The translations under genes were made by a program, and so were the position numbers. From an uncultured Bacillota bacterium (GTDB taxonomy: Bacteria > Bacillota > Clostridia > Oscillospirales > Oscillospiraceae): a stretch of DNA of 64,000 nt. The notes beneath the pieces are model-generated. The model had not been told where the DNA came from and did not search any database. It worked only from the letters and a program-made list of their open reading frames with translations. Positions 44,955-53,833 of the stretch are shown one piece after another. The stretch is taken from positions 37,798 through 101,797 of the forward strand of contig CANDKT010000001.1 of the NCBI GenBank assembly GCA_947385365.1, written 5' to 3'. Position 1 is the first letter of the stretch. Every line of letters begins with the position of its first letter.

Positions 44955-45719
44955 CTACTTCACCACGTTCCTTCTCCGCATAACGGACTCCACCATCTGC
45001 CTTGTATGTATTTCGACGCTGCATTCCGGGCAATACTTTTGCTTTCTCCCCTTTGAAGGCTCGCGGATTTTCACGGTCCGCCCACAGTTTTGACATTCAA
45101 AATAGGGTCCGCCGCAGTATTTCAGGTACTGATACCCCAAGTTCCGAAAATCGCGTATATGCAGCGCATGGTCTCCGTCTTCCATAAAGACGACCCGGAC
45201 ATTCAGATTATCTATTTTCCTAGAGAATCGAATCATATTTGCCGTTTTCAATCCGGAAAACATATAGCTCTGTCGTTTTATGGAGGTATTTATATTAGCC
45301 ATCTTCATGATTTCGAGGTCAGGCGTATTAACCCAATGATCGTTTTTGTTTGATACGGCGTCCCAATATTTTGCCGCGCATAGAAGGGTAAAAGCGAGTC
45401 GTTGAAGCTGTTTCCCATCCAGTTGAGCGATTGCGTCCATTTCTTTTGTTGAGACATCTATGCCGTCCATTTTGATAATTTTGTATTTGTCGACGTTCCG
45501 AACGATTTTGTCCAGCATATCGGACCAGCCAGACAGGGACACAGACGGGTCGCACTGAACCATGAAGGTATCGAGCATCTTCCGGATTTCTTTTTTGCCA
45601 TACTGATTTGCATAGTAGTACTTTGCAACTCGGTTTAACGTCTCTGACGGGCGTTTTCCCAAGTCATGGTTGCGAATCATGCGTTCTGCCAATTCGTATT
45701 CATTAAGGACGATACTCAT
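44955..45719 (-). CDS. Zn-ribbon protein coupled to the RNA polymerase gene
   Basis: 254 aa. The N-terminal two thirds are helical (ETLNRVAKYYYANQYGKKEIRKML). The C-terminus has a Zn ribbon with FECQNCGRTVKI and QKYCPECSVEI (CxxC and CxxC), preceded by a beta segment. Its start overlaps the end of the polymerase gene by 17 bp, so the two are made together. It is a candidate accessory factor of that polymerase or a nucleic-acid-binding regulator. Confidence 0.7.
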   Translation of the reverse strand: MSIVLNEYELAERMIRNHDLGKRPSETLNRVAKYYYANQYGKKEIRKMLDTFMVQCDPSVSLSGWSDMLDKIVRNVDKYKIIKMDGIDVSTKEMDAIAQLDGKQLQRLAFTLLCAAKYWDAVSNKNDHWVNTPDLEIMKMANINTSIKRQSYMFSGLKTANMIRFSRKIDNLNVRVVFMEDGDHALHIRDFRNLGYQYLKYCGGPYFECQNCGRTVKIREPSKGRKQKYCPECSVEIHTRQMVESVMRRRNVVK

Positions 45720-48447
45720 TTTTCTCCTCCAATTTCATTTTGCGCAGCGAGAATTTATTCCCTCCATATTCGATGTCTCCATCTGGGTCGATCTCTGGAA
45801 AGGCGATCATACCGCCGTTTCTGCGAAGCAGGTTTTGAATAATTTCGCTCCCGCACATATCCCACGCGAACCGTTTGGTAGAGTTTTTTGTGTAGCAGAT
45901 ATCCAAAACAATATCACACAAGGAAGATTTGTTTGGGCACACTTTTGCGCATTCTTGCTCAAACTCATGGCGCATTTCGGACATTTTTGAAAACACATCG
46001 CACTCGTCTACACGTTCATATTTTGCAAAAACGGCGTAGCCACGTAAACGTTTATTATAATCCTCGTACAGTTTAGAAATTGCGTTGTATTGCGAACGAG
46101 TATACTCAGCTCCGCTTTTCATGATATTGTAGTCAAAGCCAGATGAAGAATTATGTCTGCCAATATATCCGTGGAACTCTTCTTCGAATCTTCTACATAT
46201 CCGATTCATCACGCAATCGTTTATACCAACAGGCATCCGTTTCTCATAATATCGCAGAAATTCTGTTTGTCGTTCGGTTCTTTTCGATTCTGGGATTTCG
46301 TACAGTTCATCTACTGTCATCTGAAATTCGCGCAAAGCGCTCTTATTTGTGTTTCGGATGTAGGTATTGTACTGTTTCATAAGCGCTGGATAGATATAGC
46401 GCATGAAGTATGGTTTTTTGTCGGCGACAATTTCCAGATATAATCTTCGGCGTTCTGGGTCTTCGATTTGGTTGACGCTGTGACGGTCATGCCACTCACG
46501 CGGCATTGGTTTCGCAATGATTCCTTTTGCCTTATCTATCGAATTTTGTTGGAAAAGCTGGCCACATTTGATTCTGTAGTCCAGTTCCAGATACTGCGGG
46601 CTGTCTTTTTCAAACCTAGCCTGCACATCGAACATGGAAGTAATCCAGTTTGTGGTTTTGCCGATGTCGTCTCCAAAGCTGTCAATATTCGACTGAATCA
46701 GATCATCTTCCGTGACGATACGTTTCTCCGCTTTGCGCTGAACGCACATCAGGGCAGGTTGCACAATAATTTTATCTACTAGAATCTTGTTATCGGTCAA
46801 AAATACGAGATCCCCGTCTTTGTCGCAACCGTTAAGTGCCATCGCCGCCGTATCCCACGAATTGAGCAAGGTACAAGTTTTCATATACCGATACCAATAT
46901 TGAGCTTCTTGGCTTCTGTTCGGCCGGACGAGTCGGATATTCGCGCTACAGGTCATCGGGGCTCTAAAACAAGCCAATTTTTCCGCTCCGAGATCCGCCC
47001 AGTATTTGCTGTATATTTCGCCAGCCCCAAGAATCCCTGTGACCTCAAGACCGAAGATGTGCTGGCACAGCGCATATGGGTCTCCACAAACGATGGAGTA
47101 ATTACCGTGAACTTTGAGTACGCCAACTTTTGCTTCATTGATTCGGTTTCGGATCAGCTGATAAATACTGCTTTGCACATATGGGTCGTCGATCATGGAT
47201 GGTTCAATCATGACTGCTTTGGCGAAGTCGTTTTCTGTGCGACAGATGTTGGAGCTATTCAGTCCGCATCCTTTCGTAAACAGGATTGCTTTCCGCCAAT
47301 CCATCCCAAGAGTCTCTTTAATTTCGCACATAGTCGGCGCGATTAGTTCGTCTATTTGCTCGTCAGTGAGGCGGTAGCTTTGCACAAATTGGTAATTTAG
47401 ATTCCGTTCGTTTTCCAGTTCTTTGGGGCAGTTCTTGGCGATACCAAACGTGTATTCATTTTCCATACAGTTTGAGAGGTAGGACTGGCAATTTGGGTAA
47501 CTATCCCACAGCTTCAGCATGGAAGCGGTCAGGATTAGTTCTACGTTGCGCACATCCACTTCGTTCCCCCAAACGTCTCTGACTATGTAGGAGCCAGCCA
47601 CTTTTTCCGCGAAGTCCAGAAAATCGAAAGTGAAAACCATTCCTTTTTCCCAAGAGAACCGCGTATTCACGCCGGAAACTGTGTAGTCCAGCCCAAGTTC
47701 TTCGCTCCAACGCCGCGCCAAAGACGGGAGCATAAGCCCATAGCCGTCCGACTCGACAAGAGTAATACGTTCATCCTTCCGCTCTTCCATTACTGGTTCA
47801 ACAGTTCCTTCATCGTTCAGGTAAACTACATCGGATAAGAACTCTGTTTCGCAGTCGCTCACAACGAGTATTCCGTTTGGCATAGAAACTGGAACCGACG
47901 CGCTGCAAGCCAACGCCTTATACGCCTCAAACTTGGCCGGTACCATTTTCATGCTCATATCTCTCCCATTGTCGATACGGCGACGGATTTCCTTTGAGTG
48001 CCGCTCGCTGATAAAGACGATGGTTTTATTTTTAACGCCGCCGTTTGTTCCAAGTAGCCGTACATAGCGTATCCCATTGATACTGAATCCCCTGCAAGCT
48101 CTGCGGTAATCTTTTTCCTTATCGATAATAACGCACAGGTAGTCGGGCTTGAACTGTATGGTGTCCAGTTGCGCGTATAGTTGCTTGATACGGCGGCGAT
48201 TTTGAATACTGTTATCCTCCCTTCGCAATCGTCGTATTTCAGACTTGATTGATTTGGCATTTGCGTCCGCGTCCGTAATACCGTTCAATTCGTCCAGCCA
48301 TCGAAGCACTTGGCTGTCTGCCAATGAAACGACTTCATCGTTGCGTCTGGCTTCTGATATAGGGAGCGTCAGCTTCCATCTTGCCTTTCTTAGTCTGCTG
48401 CTATGTATTTTGTAGATATACTTTTGGCATACCAACTGCTTTGACAT
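45703..48447 (-). CDS. Double-psi beta-barrel RNA polymerase (YonO / QDE-1-like)
   Basis: 914 aa from the ATG at 48447, behind GGAGGGATTCAAT. Motifs of single-chain polymerases related to cellular RNA-dependent RNA polymerase and YonO appear in order: VESDGYGLMLPSLARRW (about 230-247, first barrel), FSWEKGMVFTF (about 264-274), RAPMTCSANIRLV (about 495-507) and GCDKDGDLVF with D542, D544 and D546 as the metal-binding triad (second barrel). It probably transcribes phage genes, resistant to host-polymerase inhibitors. Identity to YonO itself looks low. It is co-transcribed with the Zn-ribbon gene. Confidence 0.8.
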   Translation of the reverse strand: MSKQLVCQKYIYKIHSSRLRKARWKLTLPISEARRNDEVVSLADSQVLRWLDELNGITDADANAKSIKSEIRRLRREDNSIQNRRRIKQLYAQLDTIQFKPDYLCVIIDKEKDYRRACRGFSINGIRYVRLLGTNGGVKNKTIVFISERHSKEIRRRIDNGRDMSMKMVPAKFEAYKALACSASVPVSMPNGILVVSDCETEFLSDVVYLNDEGTVEPVMEERKDERITLVESDGYGLMLPSLARRWSEELGLDYTVSGVNTRFSWEKGMVFTFDFLDFAEKVAGSYIVRDVWGNEVDVRNVELILTASMLKLWDSYPNCQSYLSNCMENEYTFGIAKNCPKELENERNLNYQFVQSYRLTDEQIDELIAPTMCEIKETLGMDWRKAILFTKGCGLNSSNICRTENDFAKAVMIEPSMIDDPYVQSSIYQLIRNRINEAKVGVLKVHGNYSIVCGDPYALCQHIFGLEVTGILGAGEIYSKYWADLGAEKLACFRAPMTCSANIRLVRPNRSQEAQYWYRYMKTCTLLNSWDTAAMALNGCDKDGDLVFLTDNKILVDKIIVQPALMCVQRKAEKRIVTEDDLIQSNIDSFGDDIGKTTNWITSMFDVQARFEKDSPQYLELDYRIKCGQLFQQNSIDKAKGIIAKPMPREWHDRHSVNQIEDPERRRLYLEIVADKKPYFMRYIYPALMKQYNTYIRNTNKSALREFQMTVDELYEIPESKRTERQTEFLRYYEKRMPVGINDCVMNRICRRFEEEFHGYIGRHNSSSGFDYNIMKSGAEYTRSQYNAISKLYEDYNKRLRGYAVFAKYERVDECDVFSKMSEMRHEFEQECAKVCPNKSSLCDIVLDICYTKNSTKRFAWDMCGSEIIQNLLRRNGGMIAFPEIDPDGDIEYGGNKFSLRKMKLEEKNEYRP

Positions 48448-48507
48448 ATTGAATCCCTCCGCGCACATATGTATTAAAATTATGTTCATAGGGGAAATAG
48501 AAACCTG

Positions 48508-48651
48508 TCAACCATATTCTTCTGCCTGGTATCCAAACCAATCCTCGTAAAATTCCATCCTGCCTCGTTCGATGTATGCTTCGAGAGCTTCATCGTTTTC
48601 TTCTGGGTCTAGTTCAAACTCATCGTAATGCCATATATAACCAGGTAACAT
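48508..48651 (-). CDS. Small acidic protein
   Basis: 47 aa from the ATG at 48651 (MLPGYIWHYDEFELDPEEND), behind GGAAGCCGAAA. It is strongly acidic (DPEENDEALEAYIERGRMEF). It lies between the antirepressor and polymerase genes. Its charge would suit a DNA mimic or polymerase-binding regulator, but nothing proves this. Confidence 0.55.
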   Translation of the reverse strand: MLPGYIWHYDEFELDPEENDEALEAYIERGRMEFYEDWFGYQAEEYG

Positions 48652-48686
48652 TTTCGGCTTCCTTTCTGAACTACTCGCACGCGCCG

Positions 48687-49616
48687 TCACACTTTTTCCG
48701 CGTTGACTTCGTTCAGGACGGATTCGATATTGACCTCATTTGCGATACACAGCGCGGCGGCTGTTTCGATCACGTCGTCCCACTCGTCGTCTCGTACTCG
48801 GTCAAGAAGGCATTTCCCTCCGGTACGTTTTTCGAGTGAGATATGTTTTTTGTAGAGCAGTTCTTTGTACAGTTGCCGGTATGCGCTTTGGAAGGAGCCA
48901 CCCAGACAAGCGGAGGCGTAGCAGCGGCACAGCCGGTTCACGATCTGTCTTGGCGTCCATTCTCTAGCCTGGTGTGTCAATAGTTTTACGGCATTTTTCA
49001 GTTTGTCGCACTCTGCTTCCAGCTGTTTGGTATATCTCCCGTTATAGTCCACAAGCTCTCGGACAGATTTTTGGATTTGCTCCCGTGAGCCATACAAAAC
49101 TGCCCATCCATAGTTTGCCAGAATCTCCTTTTCTGTTCGGATCTCATGCGTCCGCTGCTCCTCCGCTGAATGCTCAAAGGTGTTCAGTAACTGGGTGCGT
49201 ACCTCTTTTGCAATTGCACTGTCACGGAGAAGCATTCCAATCTGGAGAATAGCTCGTTTGAAAAAGAGGTTGATTCCAACATTCGGAACCCTAAGCGTTA
49301 CATCATCGGATAGTTTAAAGTCCGTATAATACTGCGTCTTAACGATTTCTCCTTTTAGGAGAAATCGTTCCGCTATTGTTTTGGGGGTATACTTTACAAC
49401 TCCGTCCGCACTAATTTCACATCGATTGTCATAAAAGCAAGACTGAATCGCCTTTATGTCCACCTCATAGTAGTCTGAAATTTGTTGCGCTGTCATCATT
49501 TCCAGCTGAGGCAAAAGGAACAGCTCCTTCACCTTATCCAGCACCTCAACGCGCCCAGACAGCTTGGCGCGGGTCTCCGCACTCATCAAGTTCTCATTAA
49601 CCATAGTTTTTTTCAT
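48687..49616 (-). CDS. Antirepressor-like protein, variant C-terminus
   Basis: 309 aa, behind AAAGGATGCCAAAAA. Residues 1-145 are closely related to the gene at 61932 (GRVEVLDKVKELFLLPQLEM, TQYYTDFKLSDDVTLRVPN, KRAILQIGMLLRDS, KEVRTQLLNTFE). This is a domain of phage antirepressors and regulators. After that the two diverge; here the C-terminus is helical with LEKRTGGKCLLDRVRDDEWDDVIETAAALC. It probably tunes phage gene expression by binding DNA or a repressor. Confidence 0.75.
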   Translation of the reverse strand: MKKTMVNENLMSAETRAKLSGRVEVLDKVKELFLLPQLEMMTAQQISDYYEVDIKAIQSCFYDNRCEISADGVVKYTPKTIAERFLLKGEIVKTQYYTDFKLSDDVTLRVPNVGINLFFKRAILQIGMLLRDSAIAKEVRTQLLNTFEHSAEEQRTHEIRTEKEILANYGWAVLYGSREQIQKSVRELVDYNGRYTKQLEAECDKLKNAVKLLTHQAREWTPRQIVNRLCRCYASACLGGSFQSAYRQLYKELLYKKHISLEKRTGGKCLLDRVRDDEWDDVIETAAALCIANEVNIESVLNEVNAEKV

Positions 49617-49701
49617 TTTTTGGCATCCTTTCTTCGTTACAAATTATGAACCAAACGTATTTCTCTAAATATTGCGGCGTAAAACAAACTCAATGTGTTT
49701 A

Positions 49702-50004
49702 TTAGGAAGTAATGTTCGTTTTGTGTCGCTTCAAATCTCCGTGCCAGAACATCCATGTCACGCCCTCCAATTCATATATTCCAGAAAGCCCCCATGTACC
49801 TGCTCTGTGCGCTTTTGCTACAAATACCTTACCCTCGCTACTTTCTACAAAATCGCGGTATCCCTTCTGCATCTTCGGATAGGATTTTTGCCTCTTAATC
49901 TTCTTAACATCCAACTCTACAAGTTCACCGTCTGCTATCCGCTCTCTGCATTCCTCCGCATACCGTGCCAGAAGCTCTTTTGCTCTACTTCTCTTCTTGT
50001 TCAT
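49702..50004 (-). CDS. Small unknown protein
   Basis: 100 aa. Basic helical N-terminus (MNKKRSRAKELLARYAEECRERIADGEL), then a compact beta part (EGKVFVAKAHRAGTWGLSGIYELEGVTWMFWHGD). No family was recognised. It precedes the antirepressor in the same direction. Confidence 0.5.
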   Translation of the reverse strand: MNKKRSRAKELLARYAEECRERIADGELVELDVKKIKRQKSYPKMQKGYRDFVESSEGKVFVAKAHRAGTWGLSGIYELEGVTWMFWHGDLKRHKTNITS

Positions 50005-50055
50005 TTTTAGGCCCCTTCCTTTGACGTTGGTCTACTTATTTTCGTTTTGTATGTA

Positions 50056-50586
50056 CTATTTTGCGTTCTTGATCCGTTCCTTTGCGATTTCAAAAAACTC
50101 ATGGTCAAGTTCCATACCGATGAACCGCCGATTCGTTTTTACACAAGCGATTCCAACAGATCCGCTCCCCATACAGTTATCTAAAACCACTTCGTTTTCC
50201 TTGGTGTATGTCTCGATTAGGTACTCTAAAAGATCCAATGGCTTTTGTGTTGGGTGTACCTTTCCGGCTTGTACTGCGTTGGAGAAGCTCAGGATATCTG
50301 TTGGGTAGTACACGTTATTGTGTGATTCGATGTTTTTGTAAGTTCCATAGCACCCGTCGCCGTTTCCTGTTTTCTTATTGTAGCCTCCCTTATTTCTTGA
50401 TTTGCCACGAACTTCCATTTTCGGGTAATACACAGGCGTTCCGTAAGAGAATATGCTGATATTTTCGTGGCGTTTCAGCGGGCGTTTCTTTGCGTTCAGG
50501 AACCCGTTCACGTTAGCATCGCTTGACAATGGTAAACACACCATTGAATAAGGCGCTGGGGGTAAGAAATCAGATTTTCCACTCAA
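50056..50586 (-). pseudogene. C-terminal half of a split DNA methyltransferase
   Basis: The methyltransferase part runs from about 50521 to 50056 (SDANVNGFLNAKKRPLKRHE onward). It has LDNCMGSGSVGIACVKTNRRFIGMELD, the FxGxG-type motif I that binds S-adenosylmethionine, and HPTQKPLDLLEYLI before it. The residues upstream of this (MSGKSDFLPPAPYSM) come from the inserted element. The N-terminal half with motif IV lies at 50826-51116. The order motif IV then motif I is that of beta-class N6-adenine or N4-cytosine enzymes. The two halves are out of frame, so activity is doubtful. Confidence 0.75.
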
Positions 50587-50830
50587 AAGAAACGCGCTCG
50601 GCGGCGGCTTTGCCCTTGACAGGCAGCCCCGGCTGTGCTATGGGTGGCGCGGCGACGGGGGATAATCCAGCAGAGCCTCCGTGGACGGAACGGGGAAAAT
50701 AGGCGGGGGCGCTTCTGGTCACGATGTCCAGAACACATACAAAAACACCGCTCCGATTTTGTTGGAAGCGGTGCTTTGTGTAAGGTTGACAGCCTATTAT
50801 GTTATTAGTTTTCTGTTTCCCTTTGTCAAG
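50522..50830. mobile_element. 309-bp MITE-like insertion with terminal inverted repeats
   Basis: Starts with CTTGACAATGGTAAACA and ends with the reverse complement of CTTGACAAAGGGAAACA: 17-bp ends with two mismatches. It separates two halves of one methyltransferase gene. Inside is a hairpin (CACCGCT / AGCGGTG) followed on the minus strand by TTTTTG, a likely terminator, and a GC-rich stretch unlike the surroundings. There is no transposase and no clear target duplication. The IS family was not assigned. Confidence 0.75.
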
Positions 50831-51116
50831 AGAAGATATGCTTATCCCATATCCAATCGTATTTATAGGCTTTTATGTTGCTTGCTCTCAAGGAAGTTGA
50901 AAACGGTTCCGCTCCAAACAGAGCAATCACCCCATGTGGTTTAATGACCCGCTTATACTGCTCCCATAGCTTATCGAATGGAAGAACCGTATCCCATCTA
51001 TTCGCGCTCGTTCCATACGGAAGGTCGCACAAAATCATATCGACGCTGTGATCTGCAAGGAAGCTCATCAGCTCCAAGCAATCTCCCTCATACAAATTCG
51101 TTTCATTTTTGTTCAT
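50826..51116 (-). pseudogene. N-terminal half of a split DNA methyltransferase
   Basis: 96 aa from the ATG at 51116. It has YEGDCLELMSFLADHSVDMILCDLPYGTSANRWD, the catalytic motif IV (DLPYG), then KPHGVIALFGAEPFSTSL and KYDWIWDK. It stops a few codons after WDKHIFS, inside the inserted element. The other half is at 50056-50521. Before the insertion this was one gene of about 250-260 codons. Its start overlaps the end of the helicase-like gene. Confidence 0.75.
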
Positions 51117-52320
51117 TTTTCTCAAATCCTTTCTCGTTGTTTATCCAGTCTGTGAGGAGGTCTCTCATACGCTTGCTTGGCACATACAGGGAGATAGGCT
51201 TATCGTCTCGAATAGCACTCCGCCAGATCCACTGGAGCATTTCGGACAAAGCGAACGCGTCTTGGTCTATGGTCACGCCGTTCTTCCGGAAGAACTTCAT
51301 GATACTGGGGTCAACGAAGCGGTTGACCATGTAAGCTGCGTTGGTTCTATTTCTGTATTTGTTTGTAGCTCTAGCCCCGGTTTGAACAAAGTTTTTGCGG
51401 AACCGTCCAGTTTTGGCGTCGATCAGTTTATCCATATCCCGTTTGAAGCACGTCCACATTCTGGAGTCGCTGGACTCGCCGCTGGACCGGAAAAAATTCC
51501 TCATTCCGTTTCGGAGTGCTTTGATATCCTCATGTCCGTAGCTGCGCTTGCTGTACCACCCCTTAGACAGTGCATGATCGTTCTTTCCAATAGCGTTCAT
51601 TCTCTTATTTTCTACAATATGAATGAGCTTAGAGTAATCCAAGGACGGTGGAGCATCCGGCTTATCGGAGAAGCGATATCCGAGTTCATCTTTTTCCACG
51701 CCTATAATCTGATAGTCAAACTCAAAAAAGTCCAGATAGGCTTTTGGGTACTGCCCCTCAAAGAGGTAGGTTAGGATAAAAACCTCGTCGAAAGCTCGTA
51801 GCAGTTCCGGGTTCAGGATATTCATAAGTACGGAGTCCAGCCGGAACAGGGACCCGGCATCCGCTATCTTCTTATAATCGGAGAATCGCCCTACGTAACC
51901 TGGATCTTCCCAGTGAACGTAGCCACTCTCATCTACAGACGCTAACGTAGACGTTACAAACTCAAGGTCTTTAGTGGTAATATTGAGTCGTTCAATAACT
52001 CGGATACTCTCGTCCACAATAAGGGAGTACTGTTTATCCCGCACAAGCTCGATTGCCTCCTTATCCATAAGGCAGAACAGGGAATGAGTAGCGGCAACGC
52101 TGCGGCCCTCTTTCAAGCTAAGTTTTAGTTCGGCGGACTTAGTGGTGTGATCGTTTCCGGGCTGGTCAAATCCGCATTGTTCACATACCCTATCTACCTC
52201 ATCTAGGTATGGGGTCACGTACAGGAAACGCTTGTTATTTTTGGTTTGATTCATGTACCGTATGGCAGCGGAGGATTTTCCTCGTCCCATTTTGGCGTCC
52301 ACAATTTTTATACTGCTCAT
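51103..52320 (-). CDS. Helicase-like ATPase (superfamily 2 type)
   Basis: 405 aa. It begins with VDAKMGRGKSSAAIRYM (Walker A, about 7-23), then FLYVTPYLDEVDRV (motif Ia-like) and YSLIVDESIRVIE (Walker B, VDES, about 117-129). Near the C-terminus QWIWRSAIRDDKPISLYVPSKRMRDLL resembles motif VI. It is shorter than full helicases. Such proteins are found in phage replication modules and may load or remodel the origin. It is the first minus-strand gene beside the control region. Confidence 0.75.
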   Translation of the reverse strand: MSSIKIVDAKMGRGKSSAAIRYMNQTKNNKRFLYVTPYLDEVDRVCEQCGFDQPGNDHTTKSAELKLSLKEGRSVAATHSLFCLMDKEAIELVRDKQYSLIVDESIRVIERLNITTKDLEFVTSTLASVDESGYVHWEDPGYVGRFSDYKKIADAGSLFRLDSVLMNILNPELLRAFDEVFILTYLFEGQYPKAYLDFFEFDYQIIGVEKDELGYRFSDKPDAPPSLDYSKLIHIVENKRMNAIGKNDHALSKGWYSKRSYGHEDIKALRNGMRNFFRSSGESSDSRMWTCFKRDMDKLIDAKTGRFRKNFVQTGARATNKYRNRTNAAYMVNRFVDPSIMKFFRKNGVTIDQDAFALSEMLQWIWRSAIRDDKPISLYVPSKRMRDLLTDWINNEKGFEKNEQK

Positions 52321-52492
52321 TTGTTATAAAAACTCTCCTTTTTTATAAAAATCGAAAGATATGCGTCCAAAAAGATTTTGGACAGTCTTTTTGCTTATGT
52401 TCCACTGTTGCTAAAAAAGAAATCACGCTTCTTTGAAACAATAGCTCTCTTTCTTGTAACTCTCTTCTCTTTATTTTGTTTATAGAAAACGA

Positions 52493-52522
52493 GCCTTGAA
52501 ACCATTGCGGCACAAGGGATTC
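52493..52522 (+). repeat. Dispersed imperfect palindrome, second copy
   Basis: GCCTTGAAACCATTGCGGCA and onward through CAAGGGATTC matches, in the opposite orientation, the hairpin at 44889-44923; the shared core is TTGCGGCACAA. The arms CCTTG / CAAGG and GAA / TTC keep partial dyad symmetry. Confidence 0.55.
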
Positions 52523-52559
52523 AAAACGCATTGGACAAACGAACCGCCTTAAAATGTCC

Positions 52560-53200
52560 AAACTCGATTTTCAAGGTGCAAGGTTGGATAGCAGCAGGCA
52601 GGCAACAGCGCAGGAAAACAGAAAGAACCGTAAAGAAAAATTCCCAGTGGGCTTCCCTGTTAGCTTCCCGCTCCGTATAGAAGCAGGCGGTATAGAGCAG
52701 AGAGACAGAAAAATCCGTAAAGAAAAAATTTCGGAGGACTTCCCTGTAACTGGTTGCTCCATACGGAACAGCGCAGTGAACTGACACGACCTGAGCTTGA
52801 AGAGTGAGTATCCGTAACAGTAGAAGGCAGGTGGGAACAGGGCAGGATTACGGAAAGACCGTATATCAATATTTCTGTTTTACGGCTTTACAAGTTGGTT
52901 CTCCTGGTCGAACGTGGTCCGTAAATGTCAACGTTTAAAAACGCTGGATTCTCCGACCCGCTCCATTGGGAACGCAGGCGTCATAGCGCAGGGATACGAG
53001 AAAAAGAAAAAAGAAAAATTTTCCAGATGGCCGCTCTATAAGTCGTTGGTGTGTACGGTAAGACTCTGTTGACGTAAGGTTCCAGTGTAGCGATTGACAG
53101 CACAGGGACACTTGAAGTTCGTAGGCCGTGTGAGAGGAAGCAGGAGCGAGCAGAGTAGAGACACATCAATTTTTGATTTACGGATACCCACTACATACCC
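52560..53200. other. Gene-free region with TCCGTAA repeats, possible replication origin
   Basis: No convincing gene lies from 52321 to about 53833. Exact TCCGTAA or its complement TTACGGA occurs at 52714, 52811, 52848, 52918 and 53178, with near matches at 52628 and 52879. Two related units of about 70 bp lie 86 bp apart (starting near 52618 and 52704), sharing CCGTAAAGAAAAA, CTTCCCTGT and a GCTCC-TA-based end. The region separates divergent gene sets, the place where an iteron-type origin or operator cluster would be expected. Confidence 0.55.
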
Positions 53201-53336
53201 AATGTCTTGGGCACAGCAAATATGTATTATTTTTATGTTCACTTTGCTAGATTATACCACAAAGAACCCAATGTGTCAATACGGAGCGGTGCAGATCGAA
53301 GGGAAAATATGGTAAAAAACGCAGCAAAAAAAGACA

Positions 53337-53414
53337 ACGTTGGTTAAGGGCAAAAACGCTTAAAGTGTAGAAAAACGCACAAAAGCACTCGTTATGAAAC
53401 AGCTTAACCAACGT
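53337..53414. repeat. 12-bp inverted repeat in the divergent region
   Basis: ACGTTGGTTAAG (53337-53348) and CTTAACCAACGT (53403-53414) are perfect inverted repeats 54 bp apart. The stretch between is A-rich. They could be operator arms or recombinase arm sites. Further right, CTACTTGCC / GGCAAGTAG (around 53550-53580) forms another hairpin. No gene is seen. Confidence 0.55.
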
Positions 53415-53757
53415 GATCTTTTTGGATAAAATGCTTTAAAAAATGAGATTATTAGAGGTTAAGTTGATAAAAAAGTTGCGATAGTGAAGTGAAGCGACAT
53501 TATATGTATGGCGTCCTGGAAGCCGAAAAAATACCATAACATCCCCGCCCTACTTGCCACGCCGCCGAAAAGGCAAGTAGACCAGCGACACAGTACTAGA
53601 ACATCAATCGAACAAATTATTAAATTTGACGGCATAATCATAACGATTGAAAAATATTGCGCATATGAATATTTTTTGACTCCAGTTTAGACTTTAAACC
53701 TGCTACCATAGGCCCATAGCAACCCCAATACCGCATACATAGTACCTACAGGCCAAC

Positions 53758-53810
53758 GGGGACAAAAAATGCCGCCTATGTGCTAGCTCCACATAGGCGG
53801 GAAAGTCCCC
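53758..53810 (+). promoter_or_regulatory. Two-part hairpin in the leader of the sigma-like gene
   Basis: An 11-bp perfect stem, CCGCCTATGTG (53772-53782) with CACATAGGCGG (53790-53800), sits inside an outer stem GGGGAC / GTCCCC (53758-53763 and 53805-53810). It lies just upstream of the start codon region and could control translation or transcript ends. Confidence 0.6.
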
Positions 53811-53833
53811 AAAATACACAATCAAGAAGGGAA

